9,843 bases of DNA, from positions 1-9,843 of the forward strand of contig JAADHY010000555.1 in the NCBI GenBank assembly GCA_013151585.1, in the 5' to 3' direction. This document shows, one piece after another, positions 1 to 7,076 of this stretch. Source of the stretch: Planctomycetota bacterium (GTDB taxonomy: Bacteria; Planctomycetota; Planctomycetia; Planctomycetales; Planctomycetaceae). Position 1 is the first letter of the stretch; every line of letters starts with the position of its first letter. Under the pieces are notes generated by a model. That model did not search any database, was not told the DNA's origin, and worked only from the letters and a program-made list of their open reading frames with translations. A program made the position numbers and the translations under genes.

Positions 1-1
1 C

Positions 2-202
2 TCGATCATCGCCGACCCGAAATTCCGGGACCCGCTGCACCGCGATTTTCGCCTCCCGCCGGACTCACCGGCCATCTCGATCGGCTTCCGGCCTTTCGAC
101 TCGACCGAAGCTGGTGTTTATGGTGATCCGGGATGGATTCGCAAAGCCAAGGAGGTCAAGTATCCGCCGGTAGAACTGCCGCCTCCGCCGCCGAGCCGTT
201 GA
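2..202 (+). CDS. C-terminal end of a right-handed parallel beta-helix repeat protein (5' truncated)
   Basis: An open frame enters from the left edge and stops at TGA 200-202, giving the last 66 residues of a larger protein. The segment DPKFRDPLHRDFRLPPDSPA, followed by a GFRPFD and GVYGDPGW pattern, matches the closing part of secreted right-handed parallel beta-helix proteins that are abundant in planctomycetes; there, remaining 'unresolved gap' text of the helix ends in 'F-R-L-x-P-x-S-P-A' and a short capping tail. The protein ends in a proline-rich stretch (PPPPP) and Arg. Family members are usually exported and often linked to polysaccharide binding or degradation, but no catalytic residues lie in this fragment, so activity cannot be judged. 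The frame is confident; the family call rests on recognition of the tail motif only. It converges on the GT4 gene of the opposite strand. Confidence 0.7.
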   Translation, partial: SIIADPKFRDPLHRDFRLPPDSPAISIGFRPFDSTEAGVYGDPGWIRKAKEVKYPPVELPPPPPSR

Positions 203-262
203 TGGGCTACTTCAGCAAGCCCGGCTGATGCGCGCGGGCACGCGCTACGGAAGAGTGAATTT

Positions 263-292
263 GCTGCTGAGCCGCCCAGCGCAGACTTTTTT
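263..292 (+). terminator. Possible rho-independent terminator after the beta-helix gene
   Basis: About 60 bases past the stop of the beta-helix gene, CTGC (264-267) pairs with GCAG (281-284). An inner TG/CA pairing leaves a two-base bulge. The stem is followed by AC and six T residues (287-292). The stem is short, so this is a modest candidate, but its position and orientation suit the + strand gene. No matching terminator is seen for the converging - strand glycosyltransferase. Confidence 0.4.
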
Positions 293-375
293 CCGAGAAC
301 GGGGCGGCCGGCTTGGAGACAGGCTCTCGGAGAAGCGGATCGCGGGGCAACCGACCGATTTCTTCGCAGGACGCC

Positions 376-1635
376 TCAACCGCCTGCGGGAGAGCCGCTG
401 ACGTTCGACGTCTGGGGCGAGGATGTGTGCCATGCGTTGAGCGTGCGTTCGTAAAGATCCAACATGCGCGGCAGGCAGACTTCCAGGCTGTAGTGCTCCC
501 GGATCATCTCGGCACCGGCTTCTCCCAGCGGTCGGTACGCGGCTGGGTCTTTCAGGACCGAGACGCCCAGTTCGACGAATCGATCCACGTCATAGAAGCC
601 GGCAAGCAACCCATTCCGCTCATGCTGAATCATCTCCTGCACCGGGGCCGTGTCGGACGCCAGCACCGTGCAACCACAGGCCAAGGCGTCCATCATCGAC
701 CAGCTCAACACGAACGGCACCGTCAAGTAAATGTGCAAGTCGCTTAGGCTCAACAGGTTCACCAGCTCCAACGGCGCCACGCGCCCGGTGAAAATGAACT
801 TGCTCAAGTCGTAGTTATCGCTCTTCAGCACATGCTCGCGAAAGGATTTTTCCGGGATGCGGTTCAAATCACCGCCATAGCAGACTCGGTCCGTCCCCAC
901 GCAAACGAAGACAACGTTCGGATACCGTTCATAGATGCCCTTGGCCGCCTTCATAAAGATGTCGAAGCCGCGCATCGACTCGAACCCGCGGGAAACGTAC
1001 GTCACGATCCGCGTCTCCGGCGGGATTTGCCGGTCGCCCACACGTCGGGGCACATTCGGCTTGCGATGCCAGACTTCGGTGTCCACACCGTCGAAGATTG
1101 TTTCCAGCTTGTACTGGTACTCCTCGGGGAAAAGGCTCCGCTGCCAATTCGTGGGCGTGTATCCGGCGGCGCAGGTTTGCAGGTCGAGCAGAATCATCGC
1201 GTTTCGAGTCCGGGACCGCAGCACGTCCAGTTCCTTCACCGGAAACTCGGGGCGGAAGTCCAAGTCGGAGCCCCTGCCATGATAGTAGTATTCGAAGTAA
1301 TTGATGATTGGGCAGTCGTACAAGTCGGCCAGGAAGAGCGTCGAACCGAAACCGCTGTGGCCGACGACCAGGTCGGGTTGGACTTCGGGATGGGCTTTCA
1401 TCGTCTCATAGACGGCGAAGGCGTGCCACGTTGCGTTCTCGAAAGTGCGGCTGCAGTAGTGGGTGGCACGCGTGGCGCCGCCTCCCAGCTTGTACTGCAG
1501 GCGGTTGATCCCCTCGACATTGGCCGGTGGTAGCTCGCACACGAACGAGCACTGATAGCCGTGTCGCTTGATCAAGTAAGCCGCGATGTGGCCAAATTGG
1601 GCTGGAAAATTTTTGTGGACGAACAGAATATGCAT
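376..1635 (-). CDS. GT4-type glycosyltransferase (GT-B fold)
   Basis: The 419-residue protein starts at ATG 1635-1633 with a GAGGA ribosome site about six bases upstream and ends at TGA 378-376. The N-terminal domain opens with MHILFVHKNFPAQFGHIAAY, typical of GT4 enzymes of the Glyco_trans_4 group, and contains GHSGFGSTLFL (residues 92-102), the equivalent of the acceptor-side glycine loop. The C-terminal Rossmann domain (about 205-400) has YVSRGFESMRGFD and FTGRV, then PFVLSWSMMDALACG (307-321) and SDTAPVQEMI, which bind the nucleotide sugar. In the usual E-x7-E catalytic motif the second Glu is Asp316 here and the first position is Phe, as in a recognised subgroup with PFVLSWS. There is no signal peptide or membrane span, so it is probably a cytoplasmic or membrane-peripheral enzyme. 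It lies downstream of a polyprenyl-phosphate sugar transferase in the same direction, which suggests surface-glycan assembly. Donor and acceptor are unknown. Confidence 0.88.
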   Translation of the reverse strand: MHILFVHKNFPAQFGHIAAYLIKRHGYQCSFVCELPPANVEGINRLQYKLGGGATRATHYCSRTFENATWHAFAVYETMKAHPEVQPDLVVGHSGFGSTLFLADLYDCPIINYFEYYYHGRGSDLDFRPEFPVKELDVLRSRTRNAMILLDLQTCAAGYTPTNWQRSLFPEEYQYKLETIFDGVDTEVWHRKPNVPRRVGDRQIPPETRIVTYVSRGFESMRGFDIFMKAAKGIYERYPNVVFVCVGTDRVCYGGDLNRIPEKSFREHVLKSDNYDLSKFIFTGRVAPLELVNLLSLSDLHIYLTVPFVLSWSMMDALACGCTVLASDTAPVQEMIQHERNGLLAGFYDVDRFVELGVSVLKDPAAYRPLGEAGAEMIREHYSLEVCLPRMLDLYERTLNAWHTSSPQTSNVSGSPAGG

Positions 1636-1751
1636 GCCAGTTCCTCGTGTGTTTCCCCAACGAGTGTGATCGAGTCTTTGGGGCGATCACCGCTGAACTC
1701 TCTGCACCGACCGCGCCGCAACGGCGGTCAGCAAGCCTTCCCGGCCTTGGA

Positions 1752-1799
1752 CGCCCCCTTTCGATAATTGAGTGGTGAATTATTGTCGAAAAAGGGGCG
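1752..1799. repeat. Long imperfect stem-loop between the transferase and GT4 genes
   Basis: CGCCCC (1752-1757) pairs with GGGGCG (1794-1799), TTTCGA (1759-1764) with TCGAAA (1786-1791), and TAATT (1765-1769) with AATTA (1778-1782). This makes 17 pairs around an eight-base loop, with one small internal loop and one three-base bulge. No T-run follows on either strand, so it is not a standard intrinsic terminator. It sits about 115 bases upstream of the GT4 start, in the leader of that gene if transcription comes from the transferase. On the - strand, the right arm also holds TCGACA, 17 bases before TATCGA, a weak promoter-like pair. Its role is unknown. Confidence 0.5.
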
Positions 1800-1877
1800 A
1801 GGGTGAAAGAGTCCGTCGGTCGCGGTCCGAAGAGTTTCGATGACCGATCGTGCTCCGAGGGAGCCACACTCGGCCGG

Positions 1878-3568
1878 TCAAGCGGCTCGGCGGTGGGGCT
1901 CCGGCTCCGGGCCCTCCGGCTCCGGACTTCGGGTGGGCAAAGGCCGCAAGAAGGCAGGCGGATTCGTTATCTGCGGGTTGGATTCCGGCCCCCTGGGGAA
2001 CTCGTCGGAAGGGTCTTCTCGCTTCCACGATTCGTAGAGCTTTTGGCTTAGATGGAGCAATTCGGCCAGAGCAGCGGCGGGGGGCGTCCGGCTGAGGGTG
2101 CCGTGCGCGATGAGCACCACGCGCAGGTCTTCCGCGCGATGGACCGTATAAGCCACCTCCCAGCCAACCGGCTTTTTCTGGAGCGGGTCGATTTCCGACG
2201 CCTGATCCTCGCCGTGCGACGAAGTCATCTCTTCTGCTTCGGTTTCGGCGACCGGCCGGGGTTGATCAGGGGATGAGGGCATTGACGCCGACGTCTGGAT
2301 GGCCCAAGTCCGCCGCCAGAGCAAACCATCGGTGGCGGCATCGCGACACTGGAGCTCCAGTGCGTCGCCGCCCAGTCCTTGCGTGCGGCGGCACAGCTCG
2401 GCCCACAACGCCGCCACGCGACTTCGCTGAATCCGGTCGCGCTGCGCCAGCGAGAGCTCCGTTTTCAGCAGTCCGGCCCGGGCTGCCAAAACGCGGCCGA
2501 GGCCGCGAAGGTAGTGGAAGAAATGGATCGTTTCTTCATGCCCAAAAACTCCGCCGGCGATCAACAGAGCTAGAACACTGCCGCAGATCGCCAAGCCGAT
2601 CCATTCGCTCCGCAAGACTGCCGAAACGAACGCCGTTGCCGCCATAACCGTGCAGAGAAACGCAATCACCAGCAAAGCCCGCGACTGCGATAGGCCCCGA
2701 TCCTGTAACCGATGATGAATGTGAGCTCGATCGCCTTCCCCGATACTCCGGCCGTTCAGCTTGCGGCGAAGGATGGCCATGGCCGTGTCAAAAATCGGGA
2801 TGCTCATTAAGACCAGCGGCACCGTCAGGATCAGTCCGGTCGCGCGTTTCGTCGACGCTTCCAGCGAAAGGGCCCCAATCAGGAATCCGAGCGTCAAGCT
2901 GCCCGAATCTCCGAGGAAAATCTTGGCCGGTGGCAGGTTGTGCCCCAGGAATCCGACCAGGCTGGCCGCCACCACGGCCGCCAAAAACGCCGCCCCATGC
3001 ATGCCGGTGGTCAGTGCCAACGCACAGACGGTCGTGCTGACGATTAAACAGATCGTGCTCGCCAGCCCATCCAGCCCGTCGACCAGATTGATAACGTTGG
3101 CGCACGCAACCAGCCAAAGAACCACAAAGGGAAAGCTGGCGGTGCCCAAGTCGATCGAAATGCCCGCAACTTGGATCGGCTCGAGGACCCGGCCCGCGAA
3201 CGCCCAGGGCACCGCGGCGCAAACTTCGTCCGCGGACGCATCGGACGCTTGTCGTCCCAAAGACCGACCAGGCAAATGGCCCCGGCGGAAATGAGCAGTG
3301 TCGGAAAGACGCGGTCCCAGGACTGGTCGGTCGCCAACCAAGCCGGATTCAGCCAGGCTGCCAGCAACGCAGCGGCCGAAACGCTGAGGAAAATCGCGAC
3401 GCCACCCATCAACGGCGTCGGCTCCCGGTGCGCTTTGCGGCCGCCATCTGGGCGATCCAGCAGGCGAATCCGGTAGGACAATTGCCGGGCGAGGCCTGTC
3501 AACCAATAGCATCCGATCAGCGACAGGACCGCGTAACCAGCCAAATCGAGGAACAAGGATTGGGACAT
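1878..3568 (-). CDS. WecA/MraY-like polyprenyl-phosphate N-acetylhexosamine-1-phosphate transferase, frame-broken
   Basis: Family enzymes move a sugar-1-phosphate from a UDP-sugar to undecaprenyl phosphate at the inner membrane, starting lipid-linked glycan synthesis. From ATG 3568 the frame gives DRPDGGRKAH (38-47), PTPLMGG and GLWDDKRPMRPRTKFA (102-117), the first Asp-rich motif. It then drifts into nonsense. The neighbouring frame continues the same protein from about 3217: NVINLVDGLDGLA (158-170), FLGDSGSL (218-225) and the HIHHRL motif (283-288) typical of WecA-like enzymes, ending at TGA 1880-1878. Restoring one base near 3211-3220 gives 563 residues with about ten hydrophobic segments. 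Residues from about 343 on form a soluble tail of roughly 220 residues, rich in Glu, Pro and Arg, absent from enterobacterial WecA. I chose ATG 3568 because homology begins there, although no clear ribosome site precedes it; longer TTG or GTG starts give unrelated sequence. It is either a pseudogene or a sequence error. Confidence 0.82.
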
Positions 3569-3946
3569 ATTTCGACAAGCCGAGCCTGGGGGAACCGGCC
3601 GCACACCGGATGCCCGGAGTCCGCAGCAAGTGGGACCTCTTCAATCGAAAGGTCGTCGCTGATCAACCAGACCCCGGCCACGCGATACGCGGACGGATTG
3701 GACCAGAAAAGGGAACGATCGGTTGGCTCGAAATCGAAAGACAGTTTTCGTAGGAGAGAGGAGGTACAGGTCGCGATTCAACGCGACAGGGCGGGTTGAT
3801 ATCCGATTTGCGAATTTCTGTCCAGAGGATTTTCGAAGATTCTACGCGCGACGGGTCCGGGCCGCGCTGGTAGACACTTCCGTCACCATCGCAGAACGAA
3901 CGGCCAGTCAAGGTTTGGATGGACCGAGTTACTCTACGAAGGCAAA
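3569..3946. other. Gene-free spacer between the transferase and the STAS gene
   Basis: These 378 bases have no open frame with recognisable protein character, and no T-loop consensus that would mark a tRNA. No strong hairpin with a T-run follows the STAS stop. The promoter of the transferase gene, if it has its own, should lie here, but I could not pick out a convincing -35/-10 pair. Confidence 0.5.
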
Positions 3947-4303
3947 TCAGCCCTCGGCTTCGGTGTCCTGCTCGGCCTCCAGGTCCACTTCCCGGACGGT
4001 GATGACTTCGTCGAGATTCGTGATTTCAAGAACCTCGCGGACGTCGTCCGACGGATTGAAGATCTGAACCTCGACGCCTAAGTCCCGCAGTGACGCCAAC
4101 AGCCCCAGCATCCCACTGGGAATCAGCTTCACGCCGGTCATGTCAAACGCCAAAGTCTTGCAGCCAGTCGTGCGGACGAGTTCTGTGATTTGTTCTCGGC
4201 AGTCGGCGATGTTGACTTGTTCGAGAACCTCTTGCCCGCCGAAACCGAGCACCGTGACTTCGCCTGTTTGATAGACTTGCAGTGCAGGAGCGTCGTCCGA
4301 CAT
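3947..4303 (-). CDS. STAS-domain anti-sigma-factor antagonist (SpoIIAA-like)
   Basis: The 118-residue protein starts at ATG 4303-4301, with AAGGGAGA five to six bases upstream, and stops at TGA 3949-3947. It is a single STAS domain: a beta strand (VTVLGFGG), CREQITELVRT as helix 1, then TLAFDMTGVKLIPSGMLGLL, which matches the core strand-loop-helix around the phosphorylatable serine. Ser63 aligns with Ser58 of SpoIIAA by its distance to the following Leu-Gly; the residue before it is Pro62 rather than the more usual Ser or Asp. The last 15 residues are an acidic tail. Family members are dephosphorylated by a PP2C phosphatase and rephosphorylated by an HPK/RsbW-type anti-sigma kinase. Neither partner is in this window, so the target is unknown. 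A perfect TTGACA lies upstream on the same strand (4372-4367) but no good -10 follows at 16-18 bases. Confidence 0.85.
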   Translation of the reverse strand: MSDDAPALQVYQTGEVTVLGFGGQEVLEQVNIADCREQITELVRTTGCKTLAFDMTGVKLIPSGMLGLLASLRDLGVEVQIFNPSDDVREVLEITNLDEVITVREVDLEAEQDTEAEG

Positions 4304-4748
4304 GAGCTCTCCCTTTCTTTGCTCGTTTTTCGCTCGAAAGACTCAGTCGCCAAAACCGTCGGAGACTGTCAAAAGAGATCGGCGAATTTCGTAAAGCAAC
4401 CGTCCGCGCTGGTCCGGTCTTCCCGTTTTCGGTCGCCCAGCCTGCCCCGACCACCGCATTTTCAGAGGCAAGCCGGGCCGCTCGCTCCTCGATCCTTTCA
4501 GTGGCCAAATCAGTTCTTGGGGGTGCCACCAGCTCACCTCTCGCCAGCTTGGCAAAGGCGTTCGGGGGCAGCTCGGCAAACCGCCGTATGCGGCATGAAA
4601 GAAACGAAGTATTCCTCGCCCGGTTCCGCGCACCAGGACGTGCCGCCAGGGCGCGGCCACACGCACCGACCATGTTACCCGATCCGCCTCGAAAGGGAAG
4701 CTTTCAAATCACGTTTCGTGGAACGGCTCCCGGAAGGGATTCGGGCTG

Positions 4749-4793
4749 TTCGGCGGAAGCAAGCGACTACATCCGGAATCGCGAGCCGCCGAA
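4749..4793. repeat. 8-bp perfect inverted repeat
   Basis: TTCGGCGG (4749-4756) is exactly complementary to CCGCCGAA (4786-4793), with 29 bases between the arms. There is no T-run on either side. In GC-rich DNA such arms can occur by chance; the clustering with other hairpins nearby is the reason to record it. Confidence 0.35.
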
Positions 4794-4861
4794 TCTCGTT
4801 CATCATCCTTTCGGAAGACTCCGGCGACGCCTTGACCGCGATGCCAATGGTTCAAGGGCAA

Positions 4862-4902
4862 AAAGAAAAGCCCGAAACGTCGCGAGTACGCTCCGGGCCT
4901 TT
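4862..4902 (-). terminator. Rho-independent terminator on the - strand
   Basis: On the - strand, GCCCG (4898-4894) pairs with CGGGC (4874-4870) across a 19-base loop, and the stem is followed by TTTTCTTTT (4869-4861). Further A-T pairs extend the stem with one mismatch. In the + direction the T-run is only three bases, so the - orientation is favoured. The nearest upstream - strand gene is the outer-membrane factor, whose stop is about 480 bases away. Either that mRNA has a long 3' end or an unrecognised small transcript ends here. Confidence 0.55.
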
Positions 4903-4930
4903 GTCGTCGGCGAGCGGTCTGTTGACGTGG

Positions 4931-4947
4931 CGGCGGGTGTCCCGCCG
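4931..4947. repeat. Perfect 7-bp GC hairpin
   Basis: CGGCGGG (4931-4937) and CCCGCCG (4941-4947) are exact complements around a TGT loop. No T-run follows on either strand, so termination is unlikely. The short, tight, GC-only form is like dispersed palindromic repeats found between genes in planctomycete and other GC-rich genomes; that comparison is from general knowledge, not from a search. Confidence 0.5.
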
Positions 4948-4971
4948 ACGACTTCATCAGCTTTCGTTTGC

Positions 4972-5000
4972 GGGGGACAAGCAGGCCGGCTTGTCCCTCC
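4972..5000. repeat. Strong hairpin, 9 perfect pairs plus extension
   Basis: GGGACAAGC (4974-4982) pairs exactly with GCTTGTCCC (4989-4997) around a six-base loop. The stem extends outward by a G-T and a G-C pair to 4972 and 4999. It lies 24 bases after the hairpin ending at 4947. There is no T-run on either side. It could be a palindromic repeat unit, part of a structured transcript or a protein-binding site. Confidence 0.5.
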
Positions 5001-5184
5001 ATCACTTCAAGCTGATTTCGGGCCGCAAACGGTGCAGCCGAATCGGCGTTTTTTCAAAAATTTCCGAAAATTATGCGCAGGAGCTGTCAGACCGGTATCA
5101 GAAATCCTCACGAGTGCCGCTGGTGGCAAGACGGGCGCGCTCTGGGAAGTGGAGCTGGCGACGGACTACTCGAAGGTGGACGGA

Positions 5185-5206
5185 CGGCCTCAATCGACCG
5201 AGGCCG
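5185..5206. repeat. Perfect 7-bp hairpin
   Basis: CGGCCTC (5185-5191) and GAGGCCG (5200-5206) are exact complements with an eight-base loop. No T-run follows. It lies about 175 bases past the stop of the outer-membrane-factor gene, read on the - strand, and could stabilise the 3' end of that mRNA. That role is a guess. Confidence 0.4.
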
Positions 5207-5381
5207 GAGGGCAAGCGCCTGCTGAATCCCAACCAAAGCCCCAGTTAGCTACTGCGGCTCGGCCGGAATTTCGCCCACCCCGTCAAATGAACGTTGGGCG
5301 GCTTGCCGCTTTTCACGTTTTTTCTGCGAACGCGGTGCGGATTTGCGTTCGGACATGCGAACCAACGCGGCGCCGGCTTTC

Positions 5382-7076
5382 TTACGAGGCCTTCGCCCGT
5401 GCGAGTGGAACCGGGGCCGGTGCGGGCTCCGTTTCCGTCTGGGGAGCAACCGGTTCCGGCCAAAGACGCTCCGATTCCTGCGAAGGCGACGACTCCGGCA
5501 CAGATTCTTCGGAATGCGCGTTTTCCCAGCCGCCGCCGAGGGCTTTGTAGACGGCAATCAGGTTCAAGACGACCTTGCCGCGGCTGTCGGCCAGCGCGTC
5601 CTGCTGGGCCACCACGGCTCGCAAAGCATCCAGTACTCGCTGATAGTCGATGACTCCGGCTTGATACAATTTAAGGCCCAGTTGCAGGGCGCGTTCCGCT
5701 TCGTGGACGGCCTGCTGAAGCGACCGCATGCGCTGCTGCTCCCGCAAATAGGCTACGATTGCGTCTTCCGCTTCGCGATTGGCGGCTAACACCGCGTTCT
5801 GGTAGTTGTACAATGCTTGCTGGAGACGAGCTTCTTGCGCTCGAACCGCGTTCTTCAACCGGCCGTAATGCAGGATTTTCCACTGGAAAGCCGGGCCAAT
5901 CGATCCGGCTACTCCGTGAATGCCGTCGAACAGATTGGCAAACTCCTCAGCTTGAACTGATATCGCGCCGGTAATCGCCAGTTGAGGATAAAAGTCCGCC
6001 TCGGCGACGCCGATCCGGGCGCATTGAGCACGGGCCAGCCATTCCGCCTTTTGCACATCAGGCCTGCGGCGGAGCAGATCCGCGGGAATCCCGACCACTA
6101 GCTCGGGCGGTGGCGTCGGTGGGGGGGCTGGCTGCTCGAGCAATTCCCGAAGGCTTCCAGGCGGCGACCCGAGCAGGAAGCACAGTGCGTTTTCCACTTT
6201 CCGCCGGGCCTCCTCCAGTGTCGGGATGGCCGATTCCAGCACGGCCAGCTCCGCCGAGGCTTGCCGAACATCGATTTCACTGACCACGCCTGCCGCAAAG
6301 CGATCCCTGGCCAGCCGAAGCGTCTCTTGCTGCAATTCGACGTGCTTTCTGGCCAATGCCAATCGTTCTTGCAGCGTCCGCAACTGCACGTACGCGGCGG
6401 CGACCTCGGCCTGCATGCTGACCAGCAACGCGTTGTAATCGACAATCGACGCTTGCCAGCTAGCGTCGGCTGCCTCAATCCCCCGCCGAACTTTGCCCCA
6501 CAGGTCCAGCTCCCACGCCATGTCAAAGCCGGCGATCCAATTGTTGTAGTACAAGGGAAACGGGAAGGCATCCAAAAAAATGTTGAACGGATAGGCGTTC
6601 TCGCTGGCCCGGTTCCGGCTGTACGCGGCTAGCGCCTGCTGTTTTTGCGGAAACAGATTACCGGCTGCGATTCCCCGCAGGGCCCGCGCTTCGGCGATCC
6701 GCCAGGCCGCAATTTGGAGCGGAATATTCTGCTCCCGTACCCGTTGGACGAGCTGGTCTAGCACCGGGTCTCCGAGCTGCGTCCACCATTGCCACAGGTC
6801 CGGTTCGGCCGTCCGGAGGGAAGGCGCGTTCCGATCGAGCCACGTTTCCGCCACAGGCGCTTCGGGCGGACAATACTCCGGCCCAACTTTCCACCCGTTG
6901 TGCCACCACCGCCGCAAGCTGGCACAACCGGACACAGCCACTACGACTACTACGGCCACGACAACGGTCCGTCTCGCTGTTGGCGTACCTCGATCCCGGC
7001 CAACCTGCCCGGAAACACCCCTCGACCATCCCAAGGCAGCAGCCGCCTGCAGCCAGCCTGCTCTACGTCTCATCAT
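5382..7076 (-). CDS. Outer-membrane factor lipoprotein of an RND efflux system (NodT/OprM type)
   Basis: The 564-residue protein forms the outer-membrane and periplasmic tunnel of a tripartite pump. It starts at ATG 7076-7074 (a second ATG follows), with GAGGG just upstream, and ends at TAA 5384-5382. A long basic n-region (1-36, ending in ARR) leads to a Val-rich hydrophobic core and a lipobox AVSGC with Cys51, so a lipid anchor is expected. KVGPEYCPPEAPV follows, the usual VGPxYxPP motif of this family. The first OEP repeat carries WELDLWGKVRRGIEAA; the second carries IPADLLRRRPDVQKAEWLA and ARIGVAEADFYPQLAITG, all hallmarks. Two long coiled-coil segments match the alpha-barrel. After YKALGGGW, where relatives end, there is a 40-odd-residue Glu/Pro/Ser tail of no known function. 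It is divergent from the tetR gene and should work with the adaptor and permease on the other strand. Confidence 0.93.
   Translation of the reverse strand: MMRRRAGWLQAAAALGWSRGVSGQVGRDRGTPTARRTVVVAVVVVVAVSGCASLRRWWHNGWKVGPEYCPPEAPVAETWLDRNAPSLRTAEPDLWQWWTQLGDPVLDQLVQRVREQNIPLQIAAWRIAEARALRGIAAGNLFPQKQQALAAYSRNRASENAYPFNIFLDAFPFPLYYNNWIAGFDMAWELDLWGKVRRGIEAADASWQASIVDYNALLVSMQAEVAAAYVQLRTLQERLALARKHVELQQETLRLARDRFAAGVVSEIDVRQASAELAVLESAIPTLEEARRKVENALCFLLGSPPGSLRELLEQPAPPPTPPPELVVGIPADLLRRRPDVQKAEWLARAQCARIGVAEADFYPQLAITGAISVQAEEFANLFDGIHGVAGSIGPAFQWKILHYGRLKNAVRAQEARLQQALYNYQNAVLAANREAEDAIVAYLREQQRMRSLQQAVHEAERALQLGLKLYQAGVIDYQRVLDALRAVVAQQDALADSRGKVVLNLIAVYKALGGGWENAHSEESVPESSPSQESERLWPEPVAPQTETEPAPAPVPLARAKAS

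Larger units (their letters stand above)
4304..5381. other. Gene-free, hairpin-rich intergenic stretch of about 1.1 kb
   Basis: Long open frames exist here on both strands, but they encode low-complexity Arg/Pro/Ser-rich text that runs antisense into the outer-membrane-factor gene or the STAS gene and shows no domain. I treat them as chance frames. The stretch holds an inverted repeat at 4749-4756/4786-4793, a terminator at 4862-4902, hairpins at 4931-4947, 4972-5000 and 5185-5206, a short AT-rich patch near 5049-5074, and a T-rich stretch at 5309-5325. A 35-codon Lys/Arg-rich frame at 5356-5249 (- strand) could be a small gene but has no ribosome site. Confidence 0.6.

Noticed and set aside
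832..1533. 233-codon + strand frame inside the GT4 gene
   Set aside because: It is fully antisense to a well-supported glycosyltransferase and encodes no recognisable domain.
3205..3225. Programmed -1 ribosomal frameshifting as the explanation of the split frame
   Set aside because: No X-XXY-YYZ slippery heptamer lies near the break, and this family is not known for programmed shifting.
3569..3644. A longer start (TTG at 3644 or GTG at 3604) for the transferase
   Set aside because: The TTG frame is out of phase with the homologous N-terminus and encodes unrelated Arg/Pro-rich text until the break. The GTG adds only a short non-conserved leader with no better ribosome site. ATG 3568 starts the family-like sequence.
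3865..3911. A GCGCTGGTAGACAC string recalling the D-arm region of a leucine tRNA
   Set aside because: No T-loop consensus, anticodon arm or acceptor pairing follows at the right distance.
5040..5080. GCCGAATCGGC followed by six T (5049-5054) as a + strand terminator
   Set aside because: The stem is only three to five pairs with almost no loop, and no + strand gene lies upstream.
4190..5550. Two long + strand frames (352 and 349 codons) over the gene-free stretch
   Set aside because: They overlap each other, run antisense into the STAS and outer-membrane-factor genes, and have Arg/Pro/Ser-rich sequence without domain features. One part near 5110-5240 looks somewhat protein-like but has no sensible start or stop.
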